A stretch of 64,000 nucleotides of DNA from Nissolia schottii (GCA_003254905.1 QANU01071046.1:175646-239645); one strand, 5' to 3'; positions 25,380 through 39,090 are shown, counted from the first letter of the stretch. The notes: a model not told the origin generated them from the sequence alone. Translations and numbers: made by a program.

Positions 25380-28300
25380 TCGCTCCCACACACTGCTGGA
25401 AAACTTGCCTTTATTTTCCCATTTTTATTATCAAATTGCATCATCATTCTTATTATTTGTTTAACATTCTTATTCTTATTCTTATTAGTGTTTCTTTGAA
25501 GTGTCCTACACTTCCTCTCTTAACCTCTCTTATCGATGAGGTTGTAGTTTATTTTTACTTATCAGAAAGAAAAAACATGTCATGATAAAGGAGTCTATGA
25601 TTATATATCTTTGTGTTCTAGTATTTGTGCATGTATCAATAACTAAATCTAACTTAATAAATAAAAATTAAATTATATTTAGTATCAAGAATAAGATAAG
25701 AGACATAGACACAAAAATAAAAGTTATTTTATTTTATGTAAGTTAAAACAAAAAAATTTAAAAAAATTTACATGAGTGACATAAGAATAGGATCTATAAA
25801 AAACATATATTTTTTATCTATGTCATGTCCTTCAAAAAATAAAAAAGGACAAGAGATTGTTTCATAACATTTGTATTTTTTTCTTAAATGTTAGAAACGC
25901 GTCTTTAACATATTAATGTTTTTAACATTTTTATCTCAAAATAATAATTAAATGTTGATATTTGATCAGGGAGTAAAAAAAATAAAGATATTTTGTTAGA
26001 ATTGAAAGTTTTTAATGTGTTCAGTAAATATAAAACAATCAACTATTTTTTTTTTTAATTTGGAAGGCTTGAAACACTTATTAACATAAACTTTTTTTAT
26101 TTCCTTTTTGTCTCACCTAATACTGTTGATTTTTTCTTACCCGGACTTGAAAGCGAATTTATAATTAGTTAAATATTGTTCAAATTTTCTTTAATTTTTT
26201 TTTATGGTCAGGTTTTATTATTTCAGTCTTTCTTAATTTTCAAGTCATTGGTATATTTTGGAGAGGTCAAAGTCATATTTTTCATCATTTTATTGTATGT
26301 GCTTAAATATATTTAATGTATATTATAAAAATAATATTTATTATTAATTTTAATATTTAAAAATATATAAAAAATATAAAAATTAATGATAAATAATACT
26401 TATAAAATTTGCATAAATTCTTAAAACATATTACAAAAATTTATCTGCTTTTCGAATTGAATTTACTTATGAGTTCAACAATATGTACACCTAAAAACAT
26501 TCATCATGCATACACATTGTACTCATATACATAAAGTTTGTGTTTTAACGCATGTAATGATTGTGCACTTAATTAAATATTATTGAGAATATCATCTATA
26601 AGTTTGTAATGTTTGTGCATTATTACGTATAATGTTTGTGCATTTTTTAAAATAAAATGCAGATTGTAAAACACTCTGATAATTTTTTAATGTTTGTGCA
26701 TTTATACTTATAAAATTTGTGCATTAATATTTATAATGTATATGCATTTTTAAATAAAGTTTAGATTGTATATAATTCAGAACTATAGATTTGTAGTGTA
26801 GTAGAAATAAAGTTTGTGGATGAATGCGCATAAAATTTGTGTTTTAATACCTGTAATGTTTGTGTTTTAACGCCTTTAAGTTTGTGTTTTATTTTAAAAA
26901 ATTGTATTGTATACATATAATAATTATTAATTACCTAATTTAAATGGTATATATGTGGATGTATAAAATTGGATGTAGTAAAACATTTTTGTTTTATTGT
27001 TCGTGTGCATCGGGAGTCGGGATGAGGAGGGTTCGTATCACAGCTAATACCATTATTAATGCACACTTCAACATTCATTAGGTGTCATCCAACAACATTT
27101 TGTTAGGGTCATTTCATAATCTTATATACACGTCATTAATTTGTTTTAATTAATCTCACTTCTTTAGGTATTTTTTAAACTTAGATTATAGATAGATTTT
27201 ACTTTTGTTGATGCTCGCAAGTTTTAAATTTTCTCTGCAATTTTGATGATGGTTTATATATCATCAACATTTTCCCCCCCGTACATTTTCCAACATGGAA
27301 ATTCTAGAACAAAATAACACTATTTTATTGCATCACTGCAACAATTTTTTTATGAAAATATGACCTTAAAATTTTGGGTTTTGCCTTGGACAATGGTTCA
27401 GAAATCAACAATAGAAGGTTTTAATTGAAGAACAGAATCATTTTTAATTGTGCTTCTAAATAGTGTACGTATGTTCACAGTTAAGTAAATGAGCAATTGC
27501 TGCATAATTTATATCATCAACTTGGATGCAGATGAACTGCAATGCTATTTATGTTGCTGTTTATGACGTGTCAGTGTGGCTGAGAAATTATGTTTTTACT
27601 CCATGAAGTAAAACAACCCTGCACCACTGTGAATTTACACCATTGATTATTGTTAGAAAAAGAAAAAGTGATGGAAAAAAGAAGAATAATCAATGATGTA
27701 TACTCTCTATAATACACGATTCTTTTTACTCTATGGAATATAAAAGAATTTTTCCGGTGTGACCTTTGAAGCTTGGTACTCTTATGTACACAACACACTT
27801 TTATTAAAAGGCTAAGCTAATTAGTGGCCTAAGACCTGAAATAAAATATTTTAATGTTTTAAATGTATTGAACATTTTATATTTTTATTTTTTTAATAAA
27901 AATTTACTTTTTATTAATTTTTTAGTGCGTCCTTAAAACTGTTAATAACAAAAACCCTTCATTAAATAATGAGAATGATTGATTGCATGAAATCTGAAAT
28001 TCAAAAACTTAGATATCAGAAAAATGTTAGGAATAGGATCACCACTCTAGACAATTTCTGTTCAAACAGAAATCTTCCTTTGTTTGGTTCAGATCAAACA
28101 TATGCTTCATTAAATGCTTATCAACCACCCACCCACTGCACTTCAGTTATGATAACAGATGCTAATTTTACTCATTCGGTCACTTTCACTTTCATTTTTT
28201 TACTTTCATTTTTTAGGTATATGACTACGTGATTGAGCATTGTGACCCACAAAATGAAAAAGAAGCATACTCTTCTTATTCCCCATCTCACAAGAGTGTG

Positions 28301-28674
28301 CCAAAAATGTTCTCTTCCAATGTGATATAACTCTAGGGTCAAACAACGAATTCCATAGCTTAAGACCATGCCCAGTTATATGAGGCCTAATTCCTCTCAA
28401 AGAAAAAATCTGACACAACCTAGTTATACATAAAGATTGAATAATATTGAAAATTAAAAGGAAAAAAGAAAGAGTGTAAAGAAAAGGTGACATTAGTGGA
28501 GGCCTATGGTCCTACTTTTAGTCCCAACAATGATGCCCACCAGATGAAAAATTTGATGGGACCTTCATTGCTCAATTTGAGTGAGGACCTTTCTGCCATG
28601 GAAGAGAACTAGCCAACCCTGGATGAAACCTTTGGAAAAAAGGTAAGCAACTGGAGAGTACAGATAAGGGGCAC
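25380..28674. other. Intergenic between alpha-adaptin and RER gene
   Basis: This contains the alpha-adaptin promoter side and AT-rich DNA with one copy of the TGCACAAAC-type repeat (26481-27010). The final about 150 bp are probably the 3' untranslated region of the RER gene. I see no coding exon or RNA gene. Confidence 0.5.
26481..27010 (-). repeat. Copy A of the TGCACAAAC-subrepeat element
   Basis: The segment starts ATATGTACACCTAAAAAC and contains about ten AATGTTTGTGCATT or AAAGTTTGTG-type blocks (reverse complements of TGCACAAACATT and CACAAACTTT). It is an inverted relative of the elements at 37780-39090 and 62680-63430. The outer string TGTACACCTAAAAA is shared with the MITE in the RAD5A intron. 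Exact ends and a target duplication could not be set. Confidence 0.6.
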
Positions 28675-31425
28675 TCATTGTACACCACTCAGTTTGGCCC
28701 AGTCTACAAACTGCATGCCACCATAGATGTTGTTACCAAATCGCACGCCTACAGTGAAGGCCATTGCAACAAGTGGGACCTTCTTTGCCACGGGAGATGC
28801 TTCGACGAGGCGTTCCAGTCCGTTAATAACTTGATAACGAGTGTTGGATGACACGGCAAGAAAGAAACCTGGTAAAGAGAGGGAAAAGCAATTAAGCAAA
28901 TTTAAGTACATAGCAATGATCCTATAGCATTTTCTACCCAGCTACTACTGGATCAGTAAACATGATCGAAGCCCTTCAGACACTATCCTTTCTTATCTCT
29001 CTTTCAACACTTTTAAGAAGTTGAAAGGCACATGAATCAAATGTCAAATTTATGCATCAACTAAGCTCAAAGTTATATGGTTTATGTTCCTCTAGTCTAC
29101 CAAGTAAAAACTAGTCAAAGATGATGCTTAATCATATGTCCATCTAGCCAGCAAGCTAATCGATAAACAAATACTTTTATGAATTACTTGAAAAGGCGTC
29201 TTTTTATAACAAAAGATGTGGGAAACAACATTAATATGAAACCCATTTTCTATTGCCACTTTGAAATCAAGTTTTGTACTTTTATTTTCCATCCATTAAA
29301 ACAGCCAAACTGATCCAAGAAACTGAATAAAACAACCATTAATCAGATGCACACGTGCTCAAACAGAAGCACCTAGGACAAAGCATTAAAGACTGCAGAC
29401 AGAAAAACTGAAAAATAGAGCAAGACATACCCCAAAGAGCAGCACTTTGAAGAAGAGGAGGCACCGGTATGTCCTCTTCAGATTTCTTAATGCTCCTGTT
29501 GTAAATAAAGGAAAAATTCATCAATAATTTACAAAAGGAAAATGATTTTTAGAAGGGAAAAAAAAAAAGATACATACTTTATTTCTTTCTCTAATTGTAC
29601 AAAAGACTGAAGAATATAAGATAATGCAGGCAACAAAAGATTTAGTATGCAAAATATCTGAGTACACGTACCTTTTGGCATTCATGATCATATTTGCAAT
29701 TCCTTGGCCAATAAGACCACATCCAAAGCCAACGGATCCATACAATGCACCCTGAAAACAGAATGTCAGGTATTCACAGCGATAAACTGCTAGTAGAAAC
29801 CAAATTAAAGTCAAAAGTTAAACAAAGATTGCACAATAATTAATAACAAAGCAAATGAAAGCACTCTGTCACATCACATGCAAACAAAGTTTGATCCTAT
29901 TTGATGGATTTTATCATGCAACTAAACATTGATTGATCACTCAAATCTTCAGAACGCGTGGCACCTTGTAGAAGTATGTGGCAATGCGCTGCTTTGCAGT
30001 GAATCTACATCCTGGCCTTTCAGCTTCGAAAACACTGCATTCAAAAAGTAATTTAGCATCAAATCAATAATGGGATTCAGATTCTTTTAGATCTCCGAAT
30101 ATGGTAAATAATTCAGCCTAAATGCTGAGAATCAACAAAGCGACAACATCGATTGAAAAGAACTCTAATAGCTCCAAGCAGTAAAGATGCACAAAGGAAA
30201 AGAATTCAGGCTTATTGGAGACCACAATACTACAATAAAGTGACATACAATACATACACACACTAACCTGCTAGGAAGAGCTGCACAAGCATGCTGAATG
30301 CGTCCAAGCAAGCCTTTCGACATAGAAGGCTTCCCAATTCGAGCATAGGGGGCTAACATGGCCACCAAAGCAATGTCAACAACCACTCCAACCAATAGAT
30401 CAGCAGCGTACAACTCAAACTCAGCCCAAAAATCCTTGCCCCTCTTCTGAACCTCCGCAAACGTCGCACAACAAGAGTCTATAACAATCTGCAAATACCA
30501 AAACAAGGACCGTTACTTAGTTCTAGGAGCTAACTCCACTTGATCAGAGAGAAATTTTTATATGGTCCAAGAATGAAAAAATTTAAATATATCTTTCTCC
30601 ATTCTACTCATTACTTGACAAATCGGCATTGTGGGTTTATCATTATTTTAATGCTGAACATATAAGAAACAAGCCACGTTCATAAGAATTTCTCAGTGAA
30701 CAAAACCATAACCTGACATAACCATATTCATGATAGAAACAAACCTCTGTCCCAACTTTAAACAGAAAAGAAGGATCAGCCAGCATTCGGTTCCTCAGCA
30801 TAGCACAGTGCTTCATCAGAAACGACAGAGGCCAAGCCGAACCCTGCAACTCAAAAACACCAAAAATTGAGCTCAAACCAATAAAATAATTTTTTTTTAA
30901 AATCCCAACTTTGAACGAAAAACCTAAACTTTGAAAGAAACCCACCTGTAATTCCAAGTATCGTTGAAGGAACATTTCCCGAATACCCTCGATCTTCGCT
31001 GCCTCCACCATATCCGAAGGCAACTTTACCCCCCGAGCTTCCGCTTCATTCATAACCGATTCGAAGTTCAACAAAGCCCCAAACTCATCATCTCCACCGC
31101 CCCCACCTCCACCTCCATCACCGTCACCACCATCGCCGCCACCTCCTCCTCCTTCGCCGCCGTCACCTCCGCCAATATCATCGAATGCGGGGTGTTCCAA
31201 AGGGGAAACGGCGGTGTTGGCGAGGAGGGGGTCCTGACCGGTGCAGCGGATCATAAAGGAACGACCTTTGTGGGGAACAATGGGTAAAGCGTGCTCAGAG
31301 TTAGGGGTTTTGAGAGATTGAGAGGTACTGAATTGGAGAGTGATGTGAAAGGCGTGGTTGGTTTGTGTCCATCTTATGGGGTTGTTGTTGTTAGAGATGG
31401 CGAAGTTTGGCAAAGAGAGTGACAT
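28675..31425 (-). CDS. RER1: RETICULATA-related (DUF3411) plastid membrane protein
   Basis: Seven exons, 5' to 3': 31425-30946, 30843-30745, 30488-30268, 30034-29965, 29751-29672, 29495-29431, 28868-28675. Total 1209 nt, or 402 residues. The first about 60 residues are Ser/Thr/Asn/His-rich and poor in acids, fitting a chloroplast transit peptide. A Gly/Asp run follows (about 83-111), then the DUF3411 domain: FESVMNEAEARGVKLPSDM, IREMFLQRYLELQ, LMKHCAMLRNRMLADPSFL, then hydrophobic segments LYAADLLVGVVVDIALVAML, FGCGLIGQGIANMIM and VPLVAMAFTVGVRFGNNIYG. The RETICULATA family sits in the plastid envelope and affects mesophyll and leaf-vein patterning; its chemistry is unknown. Placement next to alpha-adaptin fits Arabidopsis RER1 (At5g22790, from memory), so I chose that symbol rather than another paralogue. 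The gene is complete. Confidence 0.88.
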
Positions 31426-31656
31426 GGTAGTGGCGGCGGCGGCGGCGCCGGAGGTGGCAGCAGCAGGAGAGAGTGCAGTGAAGTGTGGAAGCGAGGATGA
31501 GTGAGAAATGAGAAGGGAAAAAAGGGGTTTTTTCCTATTGGAACACGAACTCGAACGAAGTCAGGGGAGGAGTCTAACATGAACGCGTAATAAAATTCAA
31601 AACGAAAATGGAATATAATAAGAAAAAATTATAAAAATTAAAAATAAAAAAGAGAT

Positions 31657-31738
31657 CGTCGCCTGAGAGATTCGAACTCTCGCGGGGAAACCCCATGTAC
31701 TTAGCAGGCACACGCCTTAACCACTCGGCCAAAGCGAC
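31657..31738 (-). tRNA. trnS-GCU: tRNA-Ser(GCU)
   Basis: 82 nt on the minus strand. The acceptor stem GTCGCTT (5') pairs with AGGCGAC (3'), with discriminator G. The anticodon stem TGTGC/GTACA encloses loop CTGCTAA with anticodon GCT. A long class II variable arm (TGGGGTTTCCCCG) and the GAGAGTTCGAATCTCTC T arm follow. There is no intron, and CCA is not encoded. It reads serine AGC/AGU codons and lies about 230 bp upstream of the RER ATG on the same strand. Confidence 0.95.
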
Positions 31739-31739
31739 G

Positions 31740-32497
31740 TTAATGCTAATGTCCTCTCGGTTGTTCATGACATTTCCTTCCTAATAAGAAGCAACTTAGA
31801 CACCATGCCGATACACTCATCATTCACTAATACCCAGTTAAATCTCATCTAAAGGTGAATAATGAGTAAGTCAGCACAGTGTCCTACTCAAAATAAATAC
31901 AAAATAACATTTCTCCCATTTTAATTTCCATCCAAATCAAATAAAATAGACAGACAAACCATTGTAAGATTATATAAGTTGTCAGTGAAGTAACTTATGT
32001 AGTTTTTCTTCCCATCCATCCATATAAAATAAGCTAACAGATATCATAACTCCAAGGGTAAAATAAAAGGCCCGTATTCAACAAGCATACTATCCTTGTT
32101 TTTGTCATTTATAAAGAAATTACGTTACACTGTCACTGGTATCACAACTATACAATATTTGTCATCTATGAAAGAAATTGCCAAGATGGGGTCTAAAACA
32201 ACATCTTCCATTGCCAACATCTTAAAATGAGGAATAAATCTGTATAGATAAAATACACATGAAAACAAATAGGACAACTTGCGAAATTGCCTATGTGAAT
32301 GTACAACTAACTTTACCCGAGGGAAAGAAATGGAAAATGTTCACACATGCAAACTTGTGAAATAAATAACACAATGGATTGACAAAACATTTTCCTGCCC
32401 TTTCCCCCGCACAAAAAATTTTCAAAACCACACAACACTGCTATGTATTTTTTTTTTTTTTCTATAAATACAAAAGAACTATCTGGTTTCTTCATAC
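31740..32497. other. Short intergenic region before NPH3 gene
   Basis: AT-rich DNA between tRNA-Ser and the stop codon of the NPH3 gene. The part nearest 32497 is probably that gene's 3' untranslated region and includes a T-run at 32448-32461. Nothing else is recognisable. Confidence 0.5.
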
Positions 32498-35400
32498 TCA
32501 AGAAACACTTTCTTTGAGTCTAGACTTGTGGGAACGACGCGGCTTTTCGATTGACGCTCTCGGTGTGGATCCGGAGCGGTCAAGGGATTCTGGTTGAGCG
32601 TCGGAGAGCCTTGGAACAAGTTTACACCCGAGTTTCCTCGCAACTAACCGAGGAGAAGTAAGGGAACTGTGAGATTTGGCCACACTTTTCATTTCTTGCT
32701 TTATTTTGCTGAATTCTTCTTCTAGCTCCCCAACTCTAGAGCTCATCCTATCCATATCCACCTTTAGAACCTGATTTTCACGCACGACGGTCACCCATCC
32801 ATCCCTTTGTACAATTTCGCCTGCCATGTTCCCCAAGGCAGTTGCACGAACGGGATTTGCCAGAGCAGTTTCACCGTCAAGTGCATTGAGACATCCAGCT
32901 AATGCTGTTCTCAAATGCAGCTGTTCGAAGTACAACACTTGAAGAACAACTCTGAGGGGTAACCTGTCATTTTGGGATGCGTGAGCACAAGCATGGACCG
33001 AGAGTTTCTGGTAGTCAATGATGTTGCATAGTTCCTCCTTCTCTCTGTCAGATTGCCAAGGATGAGCCTGCACAACACCATAAAACAGTCGTCAAACTAA
33101 CAATCCATGACTACAGATAAGCCTTCATTCAAAAAAAAAAAAAAAAAAGCAGCTCACGAAAATCAAACCTTGAAAAATATGTCCAATGCCCGGTAAAGTC
33201 CATCATGCAATAATCTTGATGACTCGGGGAGGGCATCCGCAAGAGTGCGTAGCTTTCCCGGTTTTAAGTTAACATCAGAAGCAATTTCTGCAATATAGTT
33301 ATCTATCAACTTTGCAACTTTCCTTGACGAGTCAGATGGCGATGCTTGTAGGTCATGTGACGAAGGAGAAAAAGCAGTTAAATTGGATTCTGTGGATACA
33401 AAATGGCGGACAATCCGCTCAATACAGTCTGTGTTATATAATGTATCATAATCTGAGTAAGTAGGAATCAGAAGACTATCCAGAGTTGCCAGTTCCAGTT
33501 GCATCCCAATTCTCCTCTCCAAAGAATCCTTACAAGTTTGATTGACATTCAATATCAAAGCTACGCGAAGAAGACCCAGTAGGAACCGGCAAAAGGATCT
33601 TCCCTTCTTTTCAGGAAGAAGTCTCTCAATGCTTTCCAACAGAACCCTCTGATCAACAGTAGCAGGTGTCAAGCTGAAACTTACAACTGTCCTAGTTTTA
33701 CCACCTTGAGCAGCCTGCCACCGGCCCAGGCCTGGCAAGTGCTTTCTGGAATAGTACATTATGGCACCTGCCAGGTTTTCGGGTCTTATACCTCTCGCTT
33801 GCATTGTCTTAATAAGCCTCTCAAACAAACTCACGTTGAGATATGATATGTCTTCAAACCACCAGTCGGATTCTGAGCTCCGAATTCTGGCGCCGGTATT
33901 TATACCATTCCATAGAATGCTTCCGCCAGGGCTTTGAAAACTCCCATACATCATCATGGGCCATCCAAACAAACTCGGGTCTGTACAAGCCATCATAGAT
34001 AGAGCATTCATACACTTATCCACTAAATGAATCTTTTCAGCCCTTGGTAGAACAGGCTCGGAACTTTGGAGGGCTAGAATACAATCTTTCCAGTTGTGCA
34101 GTATATTTTTATGGAAATAACTCTCTGATTTCGACAACAGGTTATCTTCTCCGAATTCATCCGTCATTTCAAGGTAGTCTGAGGCACAGTAGACCAATAC
34201 CACATTTCTGGCTGTCAGCTCCACACGATGTCCATAACAGAATTTGGCTACAACCAAGAAAGTGTCAGGACCACCAGGAAACTCTTCCAGCGCTAGGGTC
34301 ATAGTCTTCCCGTATGTGTTGCTGGACTCTTCATTTGCTCGAGCAATTCTGCCACATCTTGATACAAGAGGGAACTGCAATTCCATTGCATATCTCACTT
34401 CAACTCCAATACAAGAACATTGAAAATACAAGCTTGAAATAAAAGCAACATTGTCCACTATCTGATGGGAGGACCTATAAAAACTAAATGAGAAAGCAAG
34501 GGAACCAAGTGTTCAAAATATATGATATACCTTAGCAAGCAGTATAACTGCTGAATCATAAAAGTATGTAAATCAAAAATGTTTGAAGTTGTACAATTTT
34601 AACGCAAACTTTTATAGCCAACATCTTACATAATACCAAATGATCTGCAAAGCATTGAATTTAAGATAGGCTTATTCTATTGTCCCTGCCTTATCTCAAT
34701 TTAAGCTGCCGGAATTCCAATATTAAGGCCTAACAGATAAACCAACAACAACACCACAACCTTTGAAAAACATACAAGTGAGTAGTGTAGAAAGATCCAA
34801 AGGATTAAATCAAACTAAGTTTCAATTCGTAAATAAAATATAATATTACGAAAGGCGTGATCTCTACAGCAGGTTGTATCTCTAGCGAGTCTAAATCCAA
34901 CTCTATTTAAAGAGTGATGCTTAGTCTGCACTTAAACAGAAGAGAAGGAACAAACTAACAGGAAAAGCTTAGGCCATGAACCAAAACACATACAACTGTG
35001 TTGAAATTAGACCAAAATTCAAATAAAACAGCAAAGAAACATAAGGATAATTTAAAATTCTAGAACCACAAAAAAGAGGGCCCATTCCCAACAACTACTT
35101 CATCTATCTACAACAGAATAGTGGAGGGGAAGATAACAATTCTGAAAGGGGAAAGTGTGTGTAACCTTATGAAGATGAAAAGTGACTCCCTCGATGGAAA
35201 CAGCAATATCACTGGGAAGTCCAGCACTGCAGAACCTACCAAAACCACAAACCACAGAAAAATCACATAAATAAAAAAAACACCCCCTTCCAAAAAACTA
35301 CACCCAAATGCATATCTGACATGGACTCCACCACTCAGCAATCACGGTGAACAAAAGCAAAACAGAACATGTCATTTTCAGATTTTCCTTTATCAGTTCC

Positions 35401-35607
35401 ACACAGCACAAGCAACCCAAAAACGAAATTCAACCCGCGATTAGGATTTTCAACAAGATCATGCAAATAAAAAAGGCCATAAATTCAAGTAACTGAATTA
35501 AAACAAAAAAAAATAAAAATTGAACAGAAAAACAGAAACTTTACAGAGAAGCAATACCAGTCATTGCCTTCACGACGAAACCCAGAAAGCTTCCCTGGTG
35601 GAGCCAT
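32498..35607 (-). CDS. BTB/POZ-NPH3 family protein (At5g67385-like)
   Basis: Four exons: 35607-35558, 35235-35166, 34374-33169 and 33067-32498. Total 1896 nt, or 631 residues, normal for the family. The start reads MAPPGKLSGFRREGND. A BTB domain runs from about residue 17 (DWFCSAGLPSDIAVSIEGV, FHLHKFPLVSRC, FPGGPDTFLVVAKFCYG). The NPH3 domain follows (DWWFEDISYLNVSLFERLI to YRALDIFFKAHPWQSDREK), with the conserved DYQKLSVHACAHASQNDRLP, PLRVVLQVLYFEQLHLR block. A coiled coil (VLKVDMDRMSSRVGELEEEF) and a basic Ser/Arg tail end the protein. Family members are substrate adaptors for CULLIN3 E3 ligases, often at the plasma membrane with phototropins. The N terminus and tail most resemble the At5g67385 (SR1IP1) branch from memory, so I give no symbol. 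Confidence 0.92.
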
Positions 35608-36287
35608 GGCTGAAGGTAGCAAAAAACACCCCTTTCCCCCCTTCTCACTCACTCTACCAACCCAGCAACATTTTTACCCCATAACCGTTGCTTCTCAATT
35701 CAAAAAATCAAAACAAAAAAAGAAAAAGAAGAAAAGGAGGAAAAAGCAAAAAGGTTACATGGAATGATGGGAATGGGAAGGAAGAGAAGAAAGGAACAGA
35801 GAATTCGAATAGGGACGTGAAAGGCAACACCACAAAACAAGAGTACCCCTCTTTACAGCTAAGAAAAACGAAACAGCTCAACACGAGAGAGTGCGTACCC
35901 CTCTTCCGAACAAACCATGCGCACCCACCCACCTTGGTAGAAAGAGAGGAAATGGAGAAAAGGAACAAACTTTGAATTAAACAAAACACGCAGAGAGAGT
36001 TTTTTTGTGTGTGGGAACAGAAAGTGACGCTGGGATCACGACGCCAGAAGTGGTGGTCGTGTAAAGTTAATGCTCGAATATAAAATTAAAAATAAAAAAT
36101 ACTGGGTATATTTATTTATGGTCATAATAATAGCATGATGTTATTAAATGATAATGAATGAAGAGTTCGATTTTTTGAATTTAATTGTTGAGAGTTGCAA
36201 GTGCCGTATCCTTTTCTTTCGTGTCAAGGAATAAGTTTAAAGAGAGTTGTATTTGATTATTTTAAAGTATATATAATGTGTTTGGAG
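35608..36287. other. NPH3 gene leader/promoter region
   Basis: The DNA upstream of the NPH3 ATG is purine-rich at 35700-35850 (AAAAAG and GGAA runs, pyrimidine-rich on the coding strand), probably the 5' untranslated region and core promoter. Beyond 36050 it becomes AT-rich. I cannot place a TATA box or transcription start with confidence. Confidence 0.45.
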
Positions 36288-36667
36288 CATAGTTAAGAAT
36301 ATTGGACGGGATTGATCAGTCTAACTTGTCCAATTGGGAATTAGACCCATCGGTTTAGTTAAGCAATTTTGCTCTGATTTTTTTAATAAAAAATTCAAAT
36401 ATTAATTTTATGGAATTAAAAAAATATTTTTTTTACTAATTTAGATATTATACCTACATATTTTGTTAAAATATATATTATCACAACACTAATAATGTAC
36501 AAATAATATATAAAAAAAGTGATTTTTACTTATTATATAACATATATATACATATAAATAATAAAATATATATTTATAGACCTCAGTTGAGCCCTCGATC
36601 GAATCAGTTGAACATTTGAACTCCTGTCTTAACCAGTTCGATGCCTGATTTGATTTTCTTAACCTTG
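36288..36667. mobile_element. hAT-like non-autonomous element (about 380 bp)
   Basis: The left end CATAGTTAAGAATAT and the reverse complement of the right end, CAAGGTTAAGAAAAT, match at 12 of 15 positions. The flanking 8-mers GTTTGGAG (36280-36287) and ATTTGGAG (36668-36675) match at 7 of 8 bases. CA...TG-type ends with an 8-bp duplication indicate the hAT superfamily. No transposase is encoded. Confidence 0.65.
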
Positions 36668-36675
36668 ATTTGGAG

Positions 36676-37779
36676 TACATGTAATGTGTCTTACTAACCT
36701 TGTTATCCATGATAAAAACAATTACTTAATTTAATTTGATGTCCAACTATAAATTAATTAATTAGTTATTACAGTTTTTTGTGTTGATTGAGTATTTGAG
36801 ATTTTTACAAGAGGTTATGGATTTCTCTTAATACTAATTATTTTTTTTATTTAGGTTTGAAACTCGATACCACAATTTATGTTTGGGAAGGTGGTCAAGG
36901 AAGGAATGATAAGGAAAAGAACCAAATGATCAAATAGAGACATTTAATTTCTCTATAATCATCCAAAGTCATTACATATTGACTCTTTAAATTGGGGTTA
37001 GGGAGGGAATGAGAGACATTTCCCCTTCCCCTCTCTCATCTATCTAATCAAACTTTTTAAATAAGTAAGTAATTTTAGTTTATCCATTTCACTCTTTTTC
37101 CTTTTTTTTGTCTATTATTAATTATTTATTTCCATTATCAATAAAACTCGCATAAGGAGAGAACACAGTCACTCAAAATAGTCATGTGTTAGTTAATCAT
37201 AAATTATTATATGCATATCATTTTTAAAATAGTCATTTTAAAATTAAAGATTTTTAATAATATTATATTAATACATTATTAGTATTAGAATTTAATTTAC
37301 ATGTTTTACATAACTGTCTAGTATATTTATCATATCATTAAAACTATTTGTCTTTTATAATTATTAAGGAAAAATGCAGTTCACTTCCTAGACTATAAAT
37401 AGATCATTTGTACTTTAGTACATGAATGATGAATTAAGAAACACGCAACTCAATCTTTTTACTTTTTTGAATGTGAACTTAGTGGTTTTATTGAGTTCAG
37501 TGTTTCACTAACAGAGATAGTACAGGTTCAAAAAATTCTAGGGATCTGATTGTATTTATCTTTTTCTAAGAGTGTGTTTGGGAAAAAAAAACTCAAAGAA
37601 AATAAAATGAGAAAAAAAAGATAAAAATATTAGATAGTAATTTCATCCTTATGTCATTATAAAATTTTATTCTAACAAGAAAACATTTAATTTCATATAT
37701 TCATATATACACCATTTAAATTAGGTAATTGATGATTATTATATATATGCAATATAGTTTACCAAAATAGAAAGACACG
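36676..37779. other. AT-rich gene-desert segment
   Basis: No exons are recognisable. A stretch at 36882-37055 is flanked by GTTTGGGAAGG and CTAATCAAAC strings and could be another decayed small element, but its ends do not pair well. Confidence 0.4.
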
Positions 37780-39090
37780 CACAGTCACTCGATTTTGTGA
37801 GCAATTCTACAAAATTCTATGTGACTTGAAACTTGAAATTTTATCTCGACACACTATGCAGCCATAACCACCAGAAACGTAAGTTCATTTTTGCAGAAAG
37901 CATCATCAAAATCGAAAGCATTACGAGAATCCACCATTGATAATCCTAATCCTATTCTTTGGTGATCGAAGCAATGCAATAAATTGATCAAATGTCAAAG
38001 AACGTGGTAATTTTTTTTTGTGTTTTTGTTGTTTTTTCATGGAGAGTTTTGTGTTCATGTTCATCGTTTAATCTGTTAAATTTCTCGTGCATAATAGTAA
38101 CGCACAAACTTTATACGTAGTAGTGCACAAACATTACAAACATAGAGTTATGACATGTAGTTCACATTCTATTACATTCTCGACTATATTTAATTAAGTA
38201 TATACAAACATTACAGGCGTTAAAGCACAAACTTTATGCACATTCAAGCGCAAACTTTATTTTGATTACACTACAAACTTATAGTTCATATTTATATACA
38301 ATGTGAACTTTATTTAAAAATGCACAAACATTATAATTAGTAATGCACAAACTTTATACGTATGAATGCACAAACATTACAAAATTATCAGAGTGCTTTG
38401 CAATCTGAACTTTATTTTAAAAAAAATGCACTAACATTATACGTAATAATGCACAAACTTTATTTCCACGAGTGCACAAACATTACAAACTTATAGTTGA
38501 TATTCTCAAATATATTTAATTAAGTGCACAAACATTACAAGCGTTAAAACATAAACTTTATGTGCATTCATGCACAAACTTTATTTGGATTAGTGCACAA
38601 ACACCACAAACCTATAGTTCAGAATTATATACTAAGATTGCACAAACTTTATAGCTACTAATGCACAAACTTTATACGATTTTATGCACAAACTTTACAG
38701 ATATTATAGGTAACTTATATTTTAGTATTATTCAGAATATGATATGCATAAACTTTATATGCGTGGATGCACAAACATTATTACAAATCTCACAGGTCAC
38801 ATGTTACTAAGAAGAGGTTCCATAGGTTAGCATGTACTTTGATTCCTTGTATGCACTTAAAGAGTTCTATAATAACTATGCCAAGAAGATTTGCAGAGAA
38901 AGGAAAATGATTACTTGCAGAAGTGAGAAAATGGATGGTTTGTAATCCTATTTTTTCAAAGAAGGTGGAAGCGCGAACATTTTATATTTCACGTGTAGGA
39001 GCCATGTGCTTGGGGTTATTATGTGGGGCTCAACGTATATAAGTACAGAGTGTATGTAAGATGTATATTTTTTGGTGTACGTGTAACAGA
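37780..39090 (+). repeat. Copy B of the TGCACAAAC-subrepeat element (longest copy)
   Basis: From 38095 to 38790 there are about 19 copies of TGCACAAACTTTAT or TGCACAAACATTAC at irregular 20-45 bp spacing. The 5' part (CATAACCACCAGAAACG, GCATTACGAG, TGGTGATCGAAGCAATG, GATCAAATGTC) matches the 5' part of copy C (62,710-62,870). The 3' part (TGTATGTAAGATGTAT ... GGTGTACGTGTAAC) matches copy C near 63,380-63,416. It encodes no protein I recognise. The family looks like a non-autonomous mobile element with an internal minisatellite. Confidence 0.65.

Noticed and set aside
30964-31287. 107-residue plus-strand frame opposite the RER first exon
   Set aside because: Complement of the Gly/Asp repeat and transit-peptide region; the minus-strand gene has the supported protein.
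38095-38790. CRISPR-like or satellite array reading of the TGCACAAAC repeats
   Set aside because: Units are short, diverged and irregularly spaced, and this is plant nuclear DNA. A minisatellite inside a mobile element fits better.
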